Shown here piece by piece: positions 52,589 through 62,647 of a stretch of DNA of 64,000 bases. The notes below the pieces were generated by a model. The model had not been told where the DNA came from and did no database searches. It saw nothing but the letters and a program-made list of their open reading frames with translations. The first letter of the stretch is position 1. Each line of letters opens with the position of its first letter. The position numbers were made by a program, and so were the translations under genes. Source of the stretch: Zhongshania aquimaris (GTDB lineage Bacteria > Pseudomonadota > Gammaproteobacteria > Pseudomonadales > Spongiibacteraceae); assembly GCF_019312595.1 (NCBI RefSeq), contig NZ_JAHWDQ010000001.1:1350788-1414787 (forward strand), given 5' to 3'.

Positions 52589-52795
52589 TTATTCGTAAGC
52601 AACCGGCATTTCTTGCAGTGTTTGATCGCTAGCCACATCAATCTCCGCGACCTCAACAGCGCCAGCGCGAACCGCACCAACAACAGTCACTTCTTCAATC
52701 AATTGCACCGGCTCATCAGCCACTGCACTCATCGGCGCTGCGGCCACTGCAACCAGTGCCAGCATCATGACACGTACAAAACTATTTACACTCAT
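52589..52795 (-). CDS. Small exported protein with a TonB-box-like segment
   Basis: 68 residues. Signal peptide MSVNSFVRVMMLALVAVAAAP..., cleavage near SAVA-DE. The mature peptide of about 43 residues begins EPVQLIEEVTVVGAVRAG. This resembles the mature N-terminus of TonB-dependent receptors (compare IEEVVVTAQ, IEEVIITAQ and LEEVLVTAQ in this window) but there is no plug or barrel. It ends EIDVASDQTLQEMPVAYE with an intact stop. It could be a remnant or a genuine small protein; I do not recognise it. Confidence 0.6.
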   Translation of the reverse strand: MSVNSFVRVMMLALVAVAAAPMSAVADEPVQLIEEVTVVGAVRAGAVEVAEIDVASDQTLQEMPVAYE

Positions 52796-52889
52796 TACCT
52801 ATACTCCGTCGCCCTGAGGCAGCTAATCAATCTTGCGGCAACCTACACGCACTGCACGAGGGCCTTTAACGGAGTAATTATCGTGTCGA

Positions 52890-52920
52890 ATTGTGACATT
52901 CGTATTAATGTATTGTGACA
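52890..52920. promoter_or_regulatory. Direct repeat upstream of the small exported protein
   Basis: ATTGTGACA occurs at 52890-52898 and 52912-52920, 22 bp apart (two helical turns). It lies 95-125 bp from the small gene's start and suggests a tandem activator site. The remainder of 52796-53180 holds no supportable gene. Confidence 0.4.
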
Positions 52921-53180
52921 AAACACAAAAAAATCAAAAAACATGGGATTTTTTATCACACGCCTCGGCGCCAGAAGTGCATTTAGTTTACCAAACTACC
53001 CGATGAGGCAATCACTACAGCATCGCAGCTGCCAATAAATTGCGTACGACCTGCGACCAGAGCCACGGCTGCGCAAGAAACTTAGAAGTATCGAGAGCGA
53101 CCAGAAAACACGTATCGTGATCACCGCTAATATGAGTGTCTGCTATGCTTGAACAATAATAATCTGACAGAGATACCCGA

Positions 53181-53564
53181 ATGCCGAATCAACTCGCCGA
53201 CTGGCACCACGCTATTACCGCCCGCGATATCGCCATGCTTGACGATATCCTCGCCGACAACGCGACATTCCACTCACCGGTAGTACATACGCCGCAAGTC
53301 GGGAAAGAGGTCACCAAAATGTACCTCAGCGCCGCTTTCCACGTTCTTCTCAATGACAGTTTTCACTACGTGCGCGAGGTCGCCGATGACAAAAATGCTA
53401 TCTTGGAATTTACGGTCGATGTCGATGGTGTGCAGGTCAATGGCGTGGACATGATCCGCTGGGATCACGACGGCAAGATCGCCGATTTTAAGGTGATGCT
53501 CCGCCCATACAAAGCGATCAATTTAGTGAAGGATAAGATGCGCGAAATGCTCGAGAGCTTATAA
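53181..53564 (+). CDS. NTF2-like (SnoaL-type) protein
   Basis: 127 residues with the cone-shaped alpha+beta fold pattern of the family: an N-terminal helix (LADWHHAITARDIAMLDDILADNATFHSPVVHTP), a sheet (ILEFTVDVDGVQVNGVDMIRWDHDGKIADFKVMLRPY) and a short helix at the end. The MIRWDHDGKIADFKVMLRP end is typical. Many such proteins are isomerases or dehydratases, but no catalytic residues stand out. Stand-alone gene. Confidence 0.8.
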   Translation: MPNQLADWHHAITARDIAMLDDILADNATFHSPVVHTPQVGKEVTKMYLSAAFHVLLNDSFHYVREVADDKNAILEFTVDVDGVQVNGVDMIRWDHDGKIADFKVMLRPYKAINLVKDKMREMLESL

Positions 53565-53650
53565 AAGTAGAGCAAACAAATTTCTCGCCCAAATCGCTCA
53601 ACAGATTCGGGGGAAGAAAATTTCCGCGGGCTTTATCCGTTATACGTTTC

Positions 53651-54520
53651 TCAGCCCATGTGTTCGGCCAGGTAATCCACCAGACTTTTAATCTTGGGTG
53701 ACAGCTGACGATTAAAAGGATACAAGGCCCAAATACCTTCTTCTGGTTCCTGATAAAAATCCAAGGCCATCAATAAGCGCCCTTGTTTGATATGATCTTG
53801 AACATAGTAGTCCGGCACCTGGATTAAGCCCAAGCCCTTGAGCGCGGCATCAACTAAGGCGTAGGCGCTATTGCACTGAATTCGACCCGACACTTTAATG
53901 CTTCGCGCTTTTCCGCTCTCCATGAAGCGCCAGTACCCTGACCCGCCCACCAAACATTCATGCTGATCTAATTCTGATACTGTATGCGGTACACCAAAAC
54001 GACTTATATAGTCAGGAGCGGCGCAAACATGGCGCCGCCGCGCAGATAGTTTTCGCGCAATCATGCTCGAATCCTGCAAATGACCCAGGCGAATTGCCAG
54101 ATCATAGCCGTCAGCCAAAATATCCACCAACTGATTTGATAGCAAACACTCAACCTCTAGCTGAGGATTTAGCACCATAAAATCATTGATCAACGGCATG
54201 ACCCGCTCCTCACCAAAGGTAATCGGTGCGGTAAGTTTTATCTTACCCTGAGGCGTGGCCTGCAGATCGGATACCGCTCTTTCTGCGTCTAGCAAACCCT
54301 CCAGGGCATGGCTACAGTGTCGAAAATAAACGGCACCCGCTTCAGTGAGCGCAACTTTACGGGTGGTGCGATAAAGCAACTTCACCTTGAGACGCGCCTC
54401 CAAGCTAGCGACCTGTCTACTTATCTGAGCCACAGAAAGGCGAAGACGTTTTGCCGCCGCCGTAAAACTCGCGGTTTCCGCTACCGCGACAAACTCACTA
54501 ACCCCGTTCCATTCTGACAT
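53651..54520 (-). CDS. LysR-family regulator, probable controller of frmAB
   Basis: 289 residues. N-terminal helix-turn-helix (VAVAETASFTAAAKRLRLSVAQISRQVASLEARLKVKLLYR) and a periplasmic-binding-like effector domain with the typical GGEERVMPLINDF region. Divergent from frmA with a 121-bp interval, the usual position for its regulator. A 15-bp palindrome in that interval is a candidate operator. Confidence 0.9.
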   Translation of the reverse strand: MSEWNGVSEFVAVAETASFTAAAKRLRLSVAQISRQVASLEARLKVKLLYRTTRKVALTEAGAVYFRHCSHALEGLLDAERAVSDLQATPQGKIKLTAPITFGEERVMPLINDFMVLNPQLEVECLLSNQLVDILADGYDLAIRLGHLQDSSMIARKLSARRRHVCAAPDYISRFGVPHTVSELDQHECLVGGSGYWRFMESGKARSIKVSGRIQCNSAYALVDAALKGLGLIQVPDYYVQDHIKQGRLLMALDFYQEPEEGIWALYPFNRQLSPKIKSLVDYLAEHMG

Positions 54521-54532
54521 TATTACTGCCTC

Positions 54533-54547
54533 GTAAAAGTCTTTTAC
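54533..54547. promoter_or_regulatory. Palindrome between the LysR gene and frmA
   Basis: GTAAAAGTCTTTTAC: perfect 7-bp arms around one base. It lies 13 bp from the LysR start. A TATAAT for frmA is at 54601-54606 without a good -35, which fits activator-dependent transcription. Confidence 0.55.
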
Positions 54548-54605
54548 ATATAATGAACATTACACGCAATGAGGAAACAATTACAATCAATGCTGTTCTC
54601 TATAA

Positions 54606-55766
<1,161 letters not shown>

Positions 55767-55788
55767 ATCCGCCATATAACGAAGAGGA

Positions 55789-55808
55789 CATTGCCCCGCG
55801 GGGCAATG
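55789..55808. repeat. 20-bp perfect palindrome between frmA and frmB
   Basis: CATTGCCCCG followed by its exact complement. A strong GC-rich hairpin without a T-run, 10 bp before the frmB start. It may stabilise the frmA message or dampen frmB expression. Confidence 0.6.
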
Positions 55809-55817
55809 TAATACCTT

Positions 55818-56657
55818 ATGAGCATTGAAAACATCAGTAGTAATAAAAGCTTCGGCGGTTGGCACAAGCAGTATAGTCACCGCTCTGCCGTGCTGAATTG
55901 CGATATGCGTTTTGCAATTTATCTGCCGCCCCAAGTGTCCACAGGTGATACCGTTCCGGTACTCTACTGGCTGTCAGGACTGACCTGCACCGATGAAAAC
56001 TTTATGCAGAAAAGCGGCGCACAAGCTATCGCCGCCGAGCTCGGCATCGCGATTGTCGCTCCCGATACCAGCCCGCGTGGCGACGACGTAGCTGACGATG
56101 AAGGATACGACCTAGGTAAAGGCGCGGGGTTTTATGTCAACGCCACCCAAGCGCCGTGGAATCGGCACTACCAAATGTACGACTATATTGTGGAAGAATT
56201 GCCTGCCCTCATCGAGGCGAATTTCCCCGTGTCGGGCATGCGCTCAATTTCAGGCCATTCAATGGGTGGCCATGGCGCACTAACTATCGCGCTAAAAAAT
56301 CCACTGCGCTACCAATCGGTATCGGCATTCAGCCCCATCAGCAATCCGATAAATTGCCCCTGGGGGCAAAAGGCCTTTACGCAGTACTTAGGTGACGATA
56401 AATCCCAGTGGCCGCAACACGACGCCAGCGAACTCATGCGCAACGCACAACAATTTGTACCCGCAAGAGTTGAGCAAGGCAATGCTGATCAGTTTCTGGA
56501 AGAACAACTAAAACCTGACACCCTCACGGCTGCCGCCAATGCTAGCGGTTATCCGCTTGAGCTAAATAGCCACGATGGCTACGACCATAGCTACTATTTC
56601 ATCGCCAGCTTTATTGAAGAGCACCTGCGCTTTCATGCGGTACATATGCAGCCGTAA
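55818..56657 (+). CDS. frmB: S-formylglutathione hydrolase
   Basis: Completes formaldehyde detoxification by hydrolysing S-formylglutathione to formate and glutathione. 279 residues, esterase D family. Nucleophile elbow ISGHSMGGHGAL, active-site Asp in the LEEQLKPDT region, and final His in DHSYYFIASFIEEHLRFHA. LYWLSGLTCTDENFMQKSGAQ is a signature of this family. Paired with frmA, as usual. Confidence 0.96.
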   Translation: MSIENISSNKSFGGWHKQYSHRSAVLNCDMRFAIYLPPQVSTGDTVPVLYWLSGLTCTDENFMQKSGAQAIAAELGIAIVAPDTSPRGDDVADDEGYDLGKGAGFYVNATQAPWNRHYQMYDYIVEELPALIEANFPVSGMRSISGHSMGGHGALTIALKNPLRYQSVSAFSPISNPINCPWGQKAFTQYLGDDKSQWPQHDASELMRNAQQFVPARVEQGNADQFLEEQLKPDTLTAAANASGYPLELNSHDGYDHSYYFIASFIEEHLRFHAVHMQP

Positions 56658-56664
56658 ACAGGAG

Positions 56665-56692
56665 AGGTGCCTGAGCCGTTAACTCAGCACCT
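56665..56692. terminator. Hairpin between convergent frmB and the strictosidine-synthase-like gene
   Basis: AGGTGCCTGAG pairs with CTCAGCACCT with one bulge and a 7-nt loop. No clear T-run, so termination is probable but unproved. Confidence 0.5.
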
Positions 56693-56698
56693 GTCATG

Positions 56699-57778
56699 TC
56701 ACTCCGCCTGCGGCACCGGTAGCACAGCGATTGAAGGCATTGCCAAGCTACCGAGCCAGAGCTGGCCATCGTACTCATTTACACTAGTCACTGTGTGATA
56801 CCGTCCGTCATGGGACTGTAAATTAAACTTCACGGCGCCATCCAAACTGAGTCCGAGCGCAAAACCGAGATCACTAGAGGGCACCAGCATGTTGGCCGGC
56901 AAGCCTCCCAATAATTTACGTATCAAAGGGTACGGCGCTAATAGATCAATCTCCTTGCTTCGCAATGCCGGTATGGCCAGCCAAAAAGTATCGCTACCAT
57001 TAAAACTGATGTTGTCAGGCATGCCTGGTAAATTGTCGATAAACACATCTTGAACACCTGCCTTTGGTCCTTTTAGCCAAAGGCGAGTCACCCGCGATGC
57101 GCCCGTTTCATTGACTAATACCCAGCTATCGTCAGGACCAAGACTTACCCCATTAGCAAAATAAAGACCGCTGGCACGCACCTTGAGCTCGCCACTGGCT
57201 GGGGAGTAACTCAAAAGTCGGCCCGTCGCGCTAGCCTCTAGCAAATCGTAAATGTAATCATGCAAGCCAAAGCGAGTCGAAACATCGCTAAACCAAATTG
57301 TGCCGTCTTCGGCCACATCCACATCATCGATAAAGCGCAAATTAAGCTCATTATCGTAGTGCACTAAAACACTAATCTCGCCGCTGGCCGCCACAGACAA
57401 CAGGCCCTTAAATGCGTCGGCAACAATTAAATTTCCCGCACCATCAAACTGCATTCCCAGCGGGCGACCGCCGGTATTCACAAACTCCCGAATAGTACTG
57501 GGGTCAGGCTCGCCGTCCCTTAGCCCAAAACACACGATCCGGCCATCCATATAAGCTGTGTAGAAAAGCCCATTGGGACCTTTTACGACATCTTCTGGCC
57601 CCACACCCACATCGTGTAAATAGGTTTTGAGCGTCGACAAACGATTATTTTCTGCAAAGGCGGCACTCGCTGGCGGCGTAAATGCCACCGGCTCAAGCGG
57701 AGAACGGGCAAACAATGCCAAGCCTCCAATAAATAACACCAAAACTGCGATAGCACATACGCGCAAGAAATATCCCAT
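56699..57778 (-). CDS. Strictosidine synthase-like/SMP-30 six-bladed propeller, membrane-anchored
   Basis: 359 residues. N-terminal TM anchor (VCAIAVLVLFIGGLALFA), then a six-bladed propeller: GPEDVVKGPNGLFYTAYMDGRIV, GGRPLGMQFDGAGNLIVADAFKGL, RFIDDVDVAEDGTIWFSDVS, ASGLYFANGVSLGPDDSWVLVNE and GMPDNISFNGSDTFWLAI. These blade motifs match the strictosidine synthase/APMAP/gluconolactonase group. Such proteins are usually lactonases or esterases. It points away from the AraC regulator, sharing its intergenic region. Confidence 0.87.
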   Translation of the reverse strand: MGYFLRVCAIAVLVLFIGGLALFARSPLEPVAFTPPASAAFAENNRLSTLKTYLHDVGVGPEDVVKGPNGLFYTAYMDGRIVCFGLRDGEPDPSTIREFVNTGGRPLGMQFDGAGNLIVADAFKGLLSVAASGEISVLVHYDNELNLRFIDDVDVAEDGTIWFSDVSTRFGLHDYIYDLLEASATGRLLSYSPASGELKVRASGLYFANGVSLGPDDSWVLVNETGASRVTRLWLKGPKAGVQDVFIDNLPGMPDNISFNGSDTFWLAIPALRSKEIDLLAPYPLIRKLLGGLPANMLVPSSDLGFALGLSLDGAVKFNLQSHDGRYHTVTSVNEYDGQLWLGSLAMPSIAVLPVPQAE

Positions 57779-58022
57779 GTCACACTCTCTTATTGTTGTA
57801 TGTTGTCAGTCGAGAAGTTGTATTGTATTGCATCGCCCCGCAAAACTATTCACTCGGCACATTTTTACCATCGCTTTTTGACGCCAACCTAATTTCTCGA
57901 ACAAAAACTCAATGCCAAGGCGAAACACACCAATGCAAATACTGGCAACAGTGGCTTGATAAGACTATTCTAAAAGTTATCATTTGACGACATTTTGCTG
58001 GCTATTTATTGATAGGACACTT

Positions 58023-59048
58023 ATGCGCCCCTTAGTACGTTCAACAGCGCTCAGTGGTTACTCTGAGCTCGTTCGCAGCCTCAACGAAGACCCGGCCCCC
58101 TTATTAAAACAGTTTAATATTGACCCGGAACGCCTGGGTGATCTCGACTATCTAATTTTTTTTCACAGCTTAATGCAGTTATTAGAAGCTACCGCAGAAA
58201 AATTACAGTGCGCTGACTTTGGACTGCGCTTATCAAAAACACAAAATCTGGAGACGCTTGGCCCGATCGCCATTATGGCACGCGCCTCCAGCACTGTTCG
58301 CGACGCCCTATTTTGTATCGCTCGCTATATATCCCACCACAGCCCCGCCATAAAACTGACGTTAGACAACACCTCAGCACCCAATTTTCCACGCCTGATG
58401 CTAGACATCAACGTCGCGGACTTTCCATACCGGCACCAGACCACAGAAATGTCCATTGGCTTGATGGCAAACGTACACGCGATGCTCACCGAAAATCGAA
58501 AAAAGCCCGAAACCATTTTATTCAGACACGACCGAATCTTGGATGCAAAAATTTACAAGCGTCATTTCGGCTGTCCGGTACTGTTCAATCAGGACTGCAA
58601 TGCGCTGGTGCTCACCCCGGAACAATTCGACTTCCCGATTAAAACCGCAGACTCCTTCCAACGCGACATCATCGCTAACTACGTCATTAAAAAAGGTAGC
58701 AACTCGCCATTTACGTTTATAGAACAAACCCGGTTTATTATTAGCCGCCTGCTGCCAGCACAGTGCTGCAACATCAAAACCGTGGCCAAAGAGCTCTATA
58801 TGCACCAGCGCACTCTGCAACGTCGATTAAAAGATGAAGGCCATGTATTCGAAGAGTTAGTTGACGAAATACGCAAACACGATGCCAAAAACTTCCTCGC
58901 CGAACAGCGAATGCCAATGGCTCAAATTGCAGGCCTGCTCGGATATCAAGAGCAGAGTTCATTTAATCGCGCAGCCAAACGCTGGTTCGGTGTCACGCCC
59001 AATGTTTATAGAAAAGCCGTCCACACTGCGACGAAACAAGAACACTAA
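58023..59048 (+). CDS. AraC-family transcriptional regulator
   Basis: 341 residues. N-terminal arabinose-binding-like (Arabinose_bd) domain (STALSGYSELVRSLNEDPAPLLKQF) and a C-terminal double helix-turn-helix (MHQRTLQRRLKDEGHVFEELVDEIRK and MAQIAGLLGYQEQSSFNRAAKRWFGVTPN). The frame runs from a TTG at 57984; the ATG at 58023 with AGGACAC upstream is preferred. It lies between the propeller gene (divergent) and the TonB receptor (downstream) and may control either. Confidence 0.9.
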   Translation: MRPLVRSTALSGYSELVRSLNEDPAPLLKQFNIDPERLGDLDYLIFFHSLMQLLEATAEKLQCADFGLRLSKTQNLETLGPIAIMARASSTVRDALFCIARYISHHSPAIKLTLDNTSAPNFPRLMLDINVADFPYRHQTTEMSIGLMANVHAMLTENRKKPETILFRHDRILDAKIYKRHFGCPVLFNQDCNALVLTPEQFDFPIKTADSFQRDIIANYVIKKGSNSPFTFIEQTRFIISRLLPAQCCNIKTVAKELYMHQRTLQRRLKDEGHVFEELVDEIRKHDAKNFLAEQRMPMAQIAGLLGYQEQSSFNRAAKRWFGVTPNVYRKAVHTATKQEH

Positions 59049-59235
59049 GCTATGCTCTAAAAGCAATGAGCAGCTTTCTCAGAAAACATAAATGTGAATA
59101 ATAACCGGGCACACTGTCGTCAAAAGATAAGAATAAGTCGCCAAATGGCAATTTATAGCAAAGGGATTTCGGCATTATCCACGCTCGAAAATTCTTAAAT
59201 AATACCAACCTGTCACCGCTTGAAAGGATCAGTCC

Positions 59236-61671
59236 ATGCAGCAACGTCGCTCAGCAACACAAAATAGTCGCCGGCACTTACTACACGCTGGCATCTGTCT
59301 TACCATTGCTAGTGCAGTAAATTGTGCTGTCGCCGCACCCATGCTTGAAGAGGTGCTGGTTACGGCGCAAAAACGCAGCCAAAGTACGCAAGATATTCCC
59401 GTGGCAGTAACCGGTTTAACAGGTACCCAGCTGGACAAATACGGCTTCGAAAATGCCAGCGATATCTCCGCGCAAGTTCCCAATATGCAGGTCAGCGGCC
59501 CCTACGGTGACATTCAGCCTATTTTCTCTATTCGCGGCGTCAGCATGTCTGACTATAGCTCTAACCAAGCCAGCCCAATCGGGGTCTACGTCGACGAAAC
59601 CTATCTCGCACCGGTATACAGCCACGGCGCTAACTTTTTTGATATTGAGCGCTTAGAAGTATTGCGCGGCCCGCAGGGCACGCTATACGGTAAAAACACC
59701 ACGGGTGGCGCGATTAACATCATTACCCGCACCCCACAATTTGGTGGCGAAGCCAACAATTACGTCAAATTGGGCGCGGGGAGCTTCAACGCCACCAGCG
59801 CCGAAGCTGGCGCGGAAACCGAACTGATAGAAGGTATTTTAGCTGCCCGCGGCGCGCTCAGTTTTAAGCGCGATGAAGGCTATGTTGATATCGTTGGCCG
59901 CGGTGAAAATGGCGCCCAAACCGATTTCCGCGGCGGGCGCTTGGCGCTGCATTTTGCACCCAACGACACCTGGGATGCGGTATTTAAATATACTGTTTCT
60001 GGTAACGACGCGCTGAGTACTCCCGCGCGCAACGAAGGCCGCACCGATCTAATCGGCTCACCAAATTCCGACTACAACGGCTACTCGCGGGAAAGTCGCA
60101 ATTTAGATTTCCATGAGACTGAAGCCAACGACGTCGGCCCTCTTATTACCAACACCGATATTGCCGGCCTAACCATCACTTTTTCTGGCGATAATTACTC
60201 GATCACATCGGTAAGCTCATACTACGACGCCGACTACTACCAGCTGGCTGACACCGACGGCTCACCGAATGATCTGCTTACGATTACCTGGTCCTCAAAC
60301 ACCATCGGTTACAGTCAAGATTTGCGTTTCTCATCCGAATTCGACGGCATGTTTAATATTATTGCCGGTCTCTATTACGGCTATGAAGACCAATTCATGA
60401 ATAATATTTATGACATCTTTGACACGCCACCGGATGTTCGCGTGGGCATAGCGAAACCGGATACCGCACAACAATATCCGTTTCTACTGGACTACGGCAT
60501 GCTTGATCAGCGCATGGAAACCAAGAAAAGCAGCCTAGCTGCGTATTCACAAATGCGTTTTGATTTCACCGATCGTTTTGGCATGGATATAGGCCTGCGC
60601 TACACCAAAGACGACAACGAGCAAAGTTACTTTAATATTTCTCGCGTCGGTTATGACGGCAGCCCACGGGGCACCTATGTGCCGGGAAACAATACTGGTG
60701 TCGATGACGCATATATTTCTTTACCACTATCCCAGTCACAGTTGATCGACATCCTCGGAGACCCGACCTTACTGGCAAACCTGCTGAACATAGGCTACAC
60801 ACACGGCCCCTATACACTTGACTCCGCTCCGGCATTGGAAGCCAACGAGGCTGAATGGACGGGCAAATTAGGACTTGATTACCGCATCAACGACGACGTA
60901 ATGGTCTATATTAGCGCCAGTCACGGCTACCGCAGCGGCAGTTTCAATGGCGGCGCCTACTACCTTGCCCGACCGATTGAAACCGCCTACGCGTCTCCTG
61001 AATATATCGACGCCTTTGAAGTGGGTTTCAAAGCTGATCTGCTAGACAACAGCATGCGCTTAAACGCCGCCCTATTTTCCTATGACTATACCGACCAGCA
61101 ATTTATTAACGTCGTCGGTTTCTCGAACTTTCTTGAAAACGCCGGTAGTTCCAAGATTGCCGGTGCTGAAGCGGAATTATGGGCGCGCTTAACCGAAAAA
61201 CTAACGCTGCAAATCGGGTTTGGTTATCTGGAAACTGAGTTTTCTGAACTTACTTTAGCGAACACTGAAACCATTGCCGACGCAGATGATCGCATCGATC
61301 TCAGCGGCAACGAGCTAATTTCCGCACCCAAATTTAACTACAGCATCTCGCTGGATTACGATATTTGGGTAACAGAAGCTGGCTATCTAACGACCAATGT
61401 TAATGGTAATTTTCAAGATGACCAGTGGTATAGCGCTTACAATGACCAATTCGGCTACGGCGAAATTCGCCAAGACGCCTACTGGTTATTCAATGCCCGA
61501 ACTAGCTGGCATGCCAGCGACGACAGCTATTCAATTTCGCTGTGGGTTAAAAACCTGATGGACAAAGAATACGACGGCTACGGTATAAACCTGCAAGCTG
61601 GTTTCGGTCATGACAGCTACCTTGCAGGCCCGCCACGCACCTACGGCGCAGAGGTTACATACCGCTTCTAA
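59236..61671 (+). CDS. TonB-dependent outer-membrane receptor 3
   Basis: 811 residues. Signal peptide (LLHAGICLTIASAVNCAVAA), TonB box/plug start LEEVLVTAQKRSQSTQDIPVA, plug motif IERLEVLRGPQGTLYGKNTTGG, barrel, and C-terminus RTYGAEVTYRF. GAAAGGATC precedes the ATG. 187 bp after an AraC gene that may sense the ligand. The same class as the two receptors near 17 and 22 kb. No Fur box seen, so iron uptake is not indicated. Confidence 0.94.
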   Translation: MQQRRSATQNSRRHLLHAGICLTIASAVNCAVAAPMLEEVLVTAQKRSQSTQDIPVAVTGLTGTQLDKYGFENASDISAQVPNMQVSGPYGDIQPIFSIRGVSMSDYSSNQASPIGVYVDETYLAPVYSHGANFFDIERLEVLRGPQGTLYGKNTTGGAINIITRTPQFGGEANNYVKLGAGSFNATSAEAGAETELIEGILAARGALSFKRDEGYVDIVGRGENGAQTDFRGGRLALHFAPNDTWDAVFKYTVSGNDALSTPARNEGRTDLIGSPNSDYNGYSRESRNLDFHETEANDVGPLITNTDIAGLTITFSGDNYSITSVSSYYDADYYQLADTDGSPNDLLTITWSSNTIGYSQDLRFSSEFDGMFNIIAGLYYGYEDQFMNNIYDIFDTPPDVRVGIAKPDTAQQYPFLLDYGMLDQRMETKKSSLAAYSQMRFDFTDRFGMDIGLRYTKDDNEQSYFNISRVGYDGSPRGTYVPGNNTGVDDAYISLPLSQSQLIDILGDPTLLANLLNIGYTHGPYTLDSAPALEANEAEWTGKLGLDYRINDDVMVYISASHGYRSGSFNGGAYYLARPIETAYASPEYIDAFEVGFKADLLDNSMRLNAALFSYDYTDQQFINVVGFSNFLENAGSSKIAGAEAELWARLTEKLTLQIGFGYLETEFSELTLANTETIADADDRIDLSGNELISAPKFNYSISLDYDIWVTEAGYLTTNVNGNFQDDQWYSAYNDQFGYGEIRQDAYWLFNARTSWHASDDSYSISLWVKNLMDKEYDGYGINLQAGFGHDSYLAGPPRTYGAEVTYRF

Positions 61672-61841
61672 GACTAGGCGTCAGTACGCTGACACAGCCT
61701 TTCAACAGCAGGTCACGCAAGGATGCGACCTGCTCTGCACCGCAAAACCCTACCCAAATTAAAACTAAGATCCCGCCCTAGCATCTAACAAACACCGAAA
61801 CTAAGCTGCGCCATCTACGTATTGAAGGTAGCACTGCAATG

Positions 61842-61860
61842 TAGACAATAGAGTTGTCTA
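61842..61860. promoter_or_regulatory. Inverted repeat upstream of the MshEN-like protein
   Basis: TAGACAATAGAGTTGTCTA: 7-bp arms around 5 bp. It overlaps a weak -10-like GACAAT behind a TTGAAG. A second small hairpin ATTCCG/CGGAAT (61872-61892) lies in the leader and runs into the AGGAG ribosome binding site, so translation may be modulated. Confidence 0.4.
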
Positions 61861-61907
61861 TGCACTCATCCATTCCGCAGTAACTTCGGAATAGGAGCCG
61901 TAACTCT

Positions 61908-62618
61908 ATGAAGGCTACAAAACCTAGCGACGCATCTGCGAGACCAGTTTCACTCGGTCAACTGTTAATCGCTGGCGGATTCATATCCGCCAGCACCTTG
62001 CAGGACGCCTTAAATACCCAGCAATGGAGTCGCCGCCGCCTTGGTGAGGTACTTGTCCAACGCGACATACTCAGCCGCTTAGAGAAACAAACACTGCTTG
62101 AACTCCAAAAGAAGTTAGCAACTCACGCAAAAGCACTTAGGCCTGACGGCAGCCTGACGCAGACCTTACAGCTTAGCTTAGGGCAGTTACTGCTTAATAG
62201 TGGCGAAATTACAGCTCAACAGCTGGAGTCGGCATTAGCTGAGCACAGTCTTAAGAATCGTCGACTCGGCGAAGTCCTCGTCGAACAAAAATCACTAACA
62301 CCTATCCGCCTCGCGCAGTGGTTAAAACTGCAGAAGAAGTTAGTCAGTGCCGCAGCTGTAGCGACCTGGATGATGGCCGGCAGCTGCAATGTTGCCGCCG
62401 ATGAGCGCGAACAGACTCTTTGGAAAAAATTTATTTCAGGGAAATTTCATCAGGAAAAAACGAGAGACTCTCATCTTGCCTGGGGGCAGCTGGGCGCGAA
62501 AAATCTTGGCAATATGAATATTCAAAATCGCGACCTCAGCGAATTGCGCCGCAGCCGCGATGGCACTCTGACACTCAGGTTTGGCGAAAAAGGCTTGAAT
62601 ATTACCAAGCGATTCTAG
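61908..62618 (+). CDS. Membrane protein with four MshEN-like (c-di-GMP-binding type) motifs
   Basis: 236 residues. Four copies of a ~24-residue motif: SLGQLLIAGGFISASTLQ (15 on), RRLGEVLVQRDILSRLEK (43 on), SLGQLLLNSGEITAQQLE (90 on) and RRLGEVLVEQKSLTPIRL (118 on). They form two tandem pairs. MshEN domains of type II secretion/pilus ATPases bind c-di-GMP through such paired motifs; here there is no ATPase. A hydrophobic stretch (about 146-162, ending NVAADE) and a charged C-terminal part of ~70 residues follow. A cytoplasmic ligand-binding half and periplasmic tail is inference. Stand-alone gene. Confidence 0.75.
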   Translation: MKATKPSDASARPVSLGQLLIAGGFISASTLQDALNTQQWSRRRLGEVLVQRDILSRLEKQTLLELQKKLATHAKALRPDGSLTQTLQLSLGQLLLNSGEITAQQLESALAEHSLKNRRLGEVLVEQKSLTPIRLAQWLKLQKKLVSAAAVATWMMAGSCNVAADEREQTLWKKFISGKFHQEKTRDSHLAWGQLGAKNLGNMNIQNRDLSELRRSRDGTLTLRFGEKGLNITKRF

Positions 62619-62647
62619 GGCTTCTCCACACTACTTGGATTTCAGGC

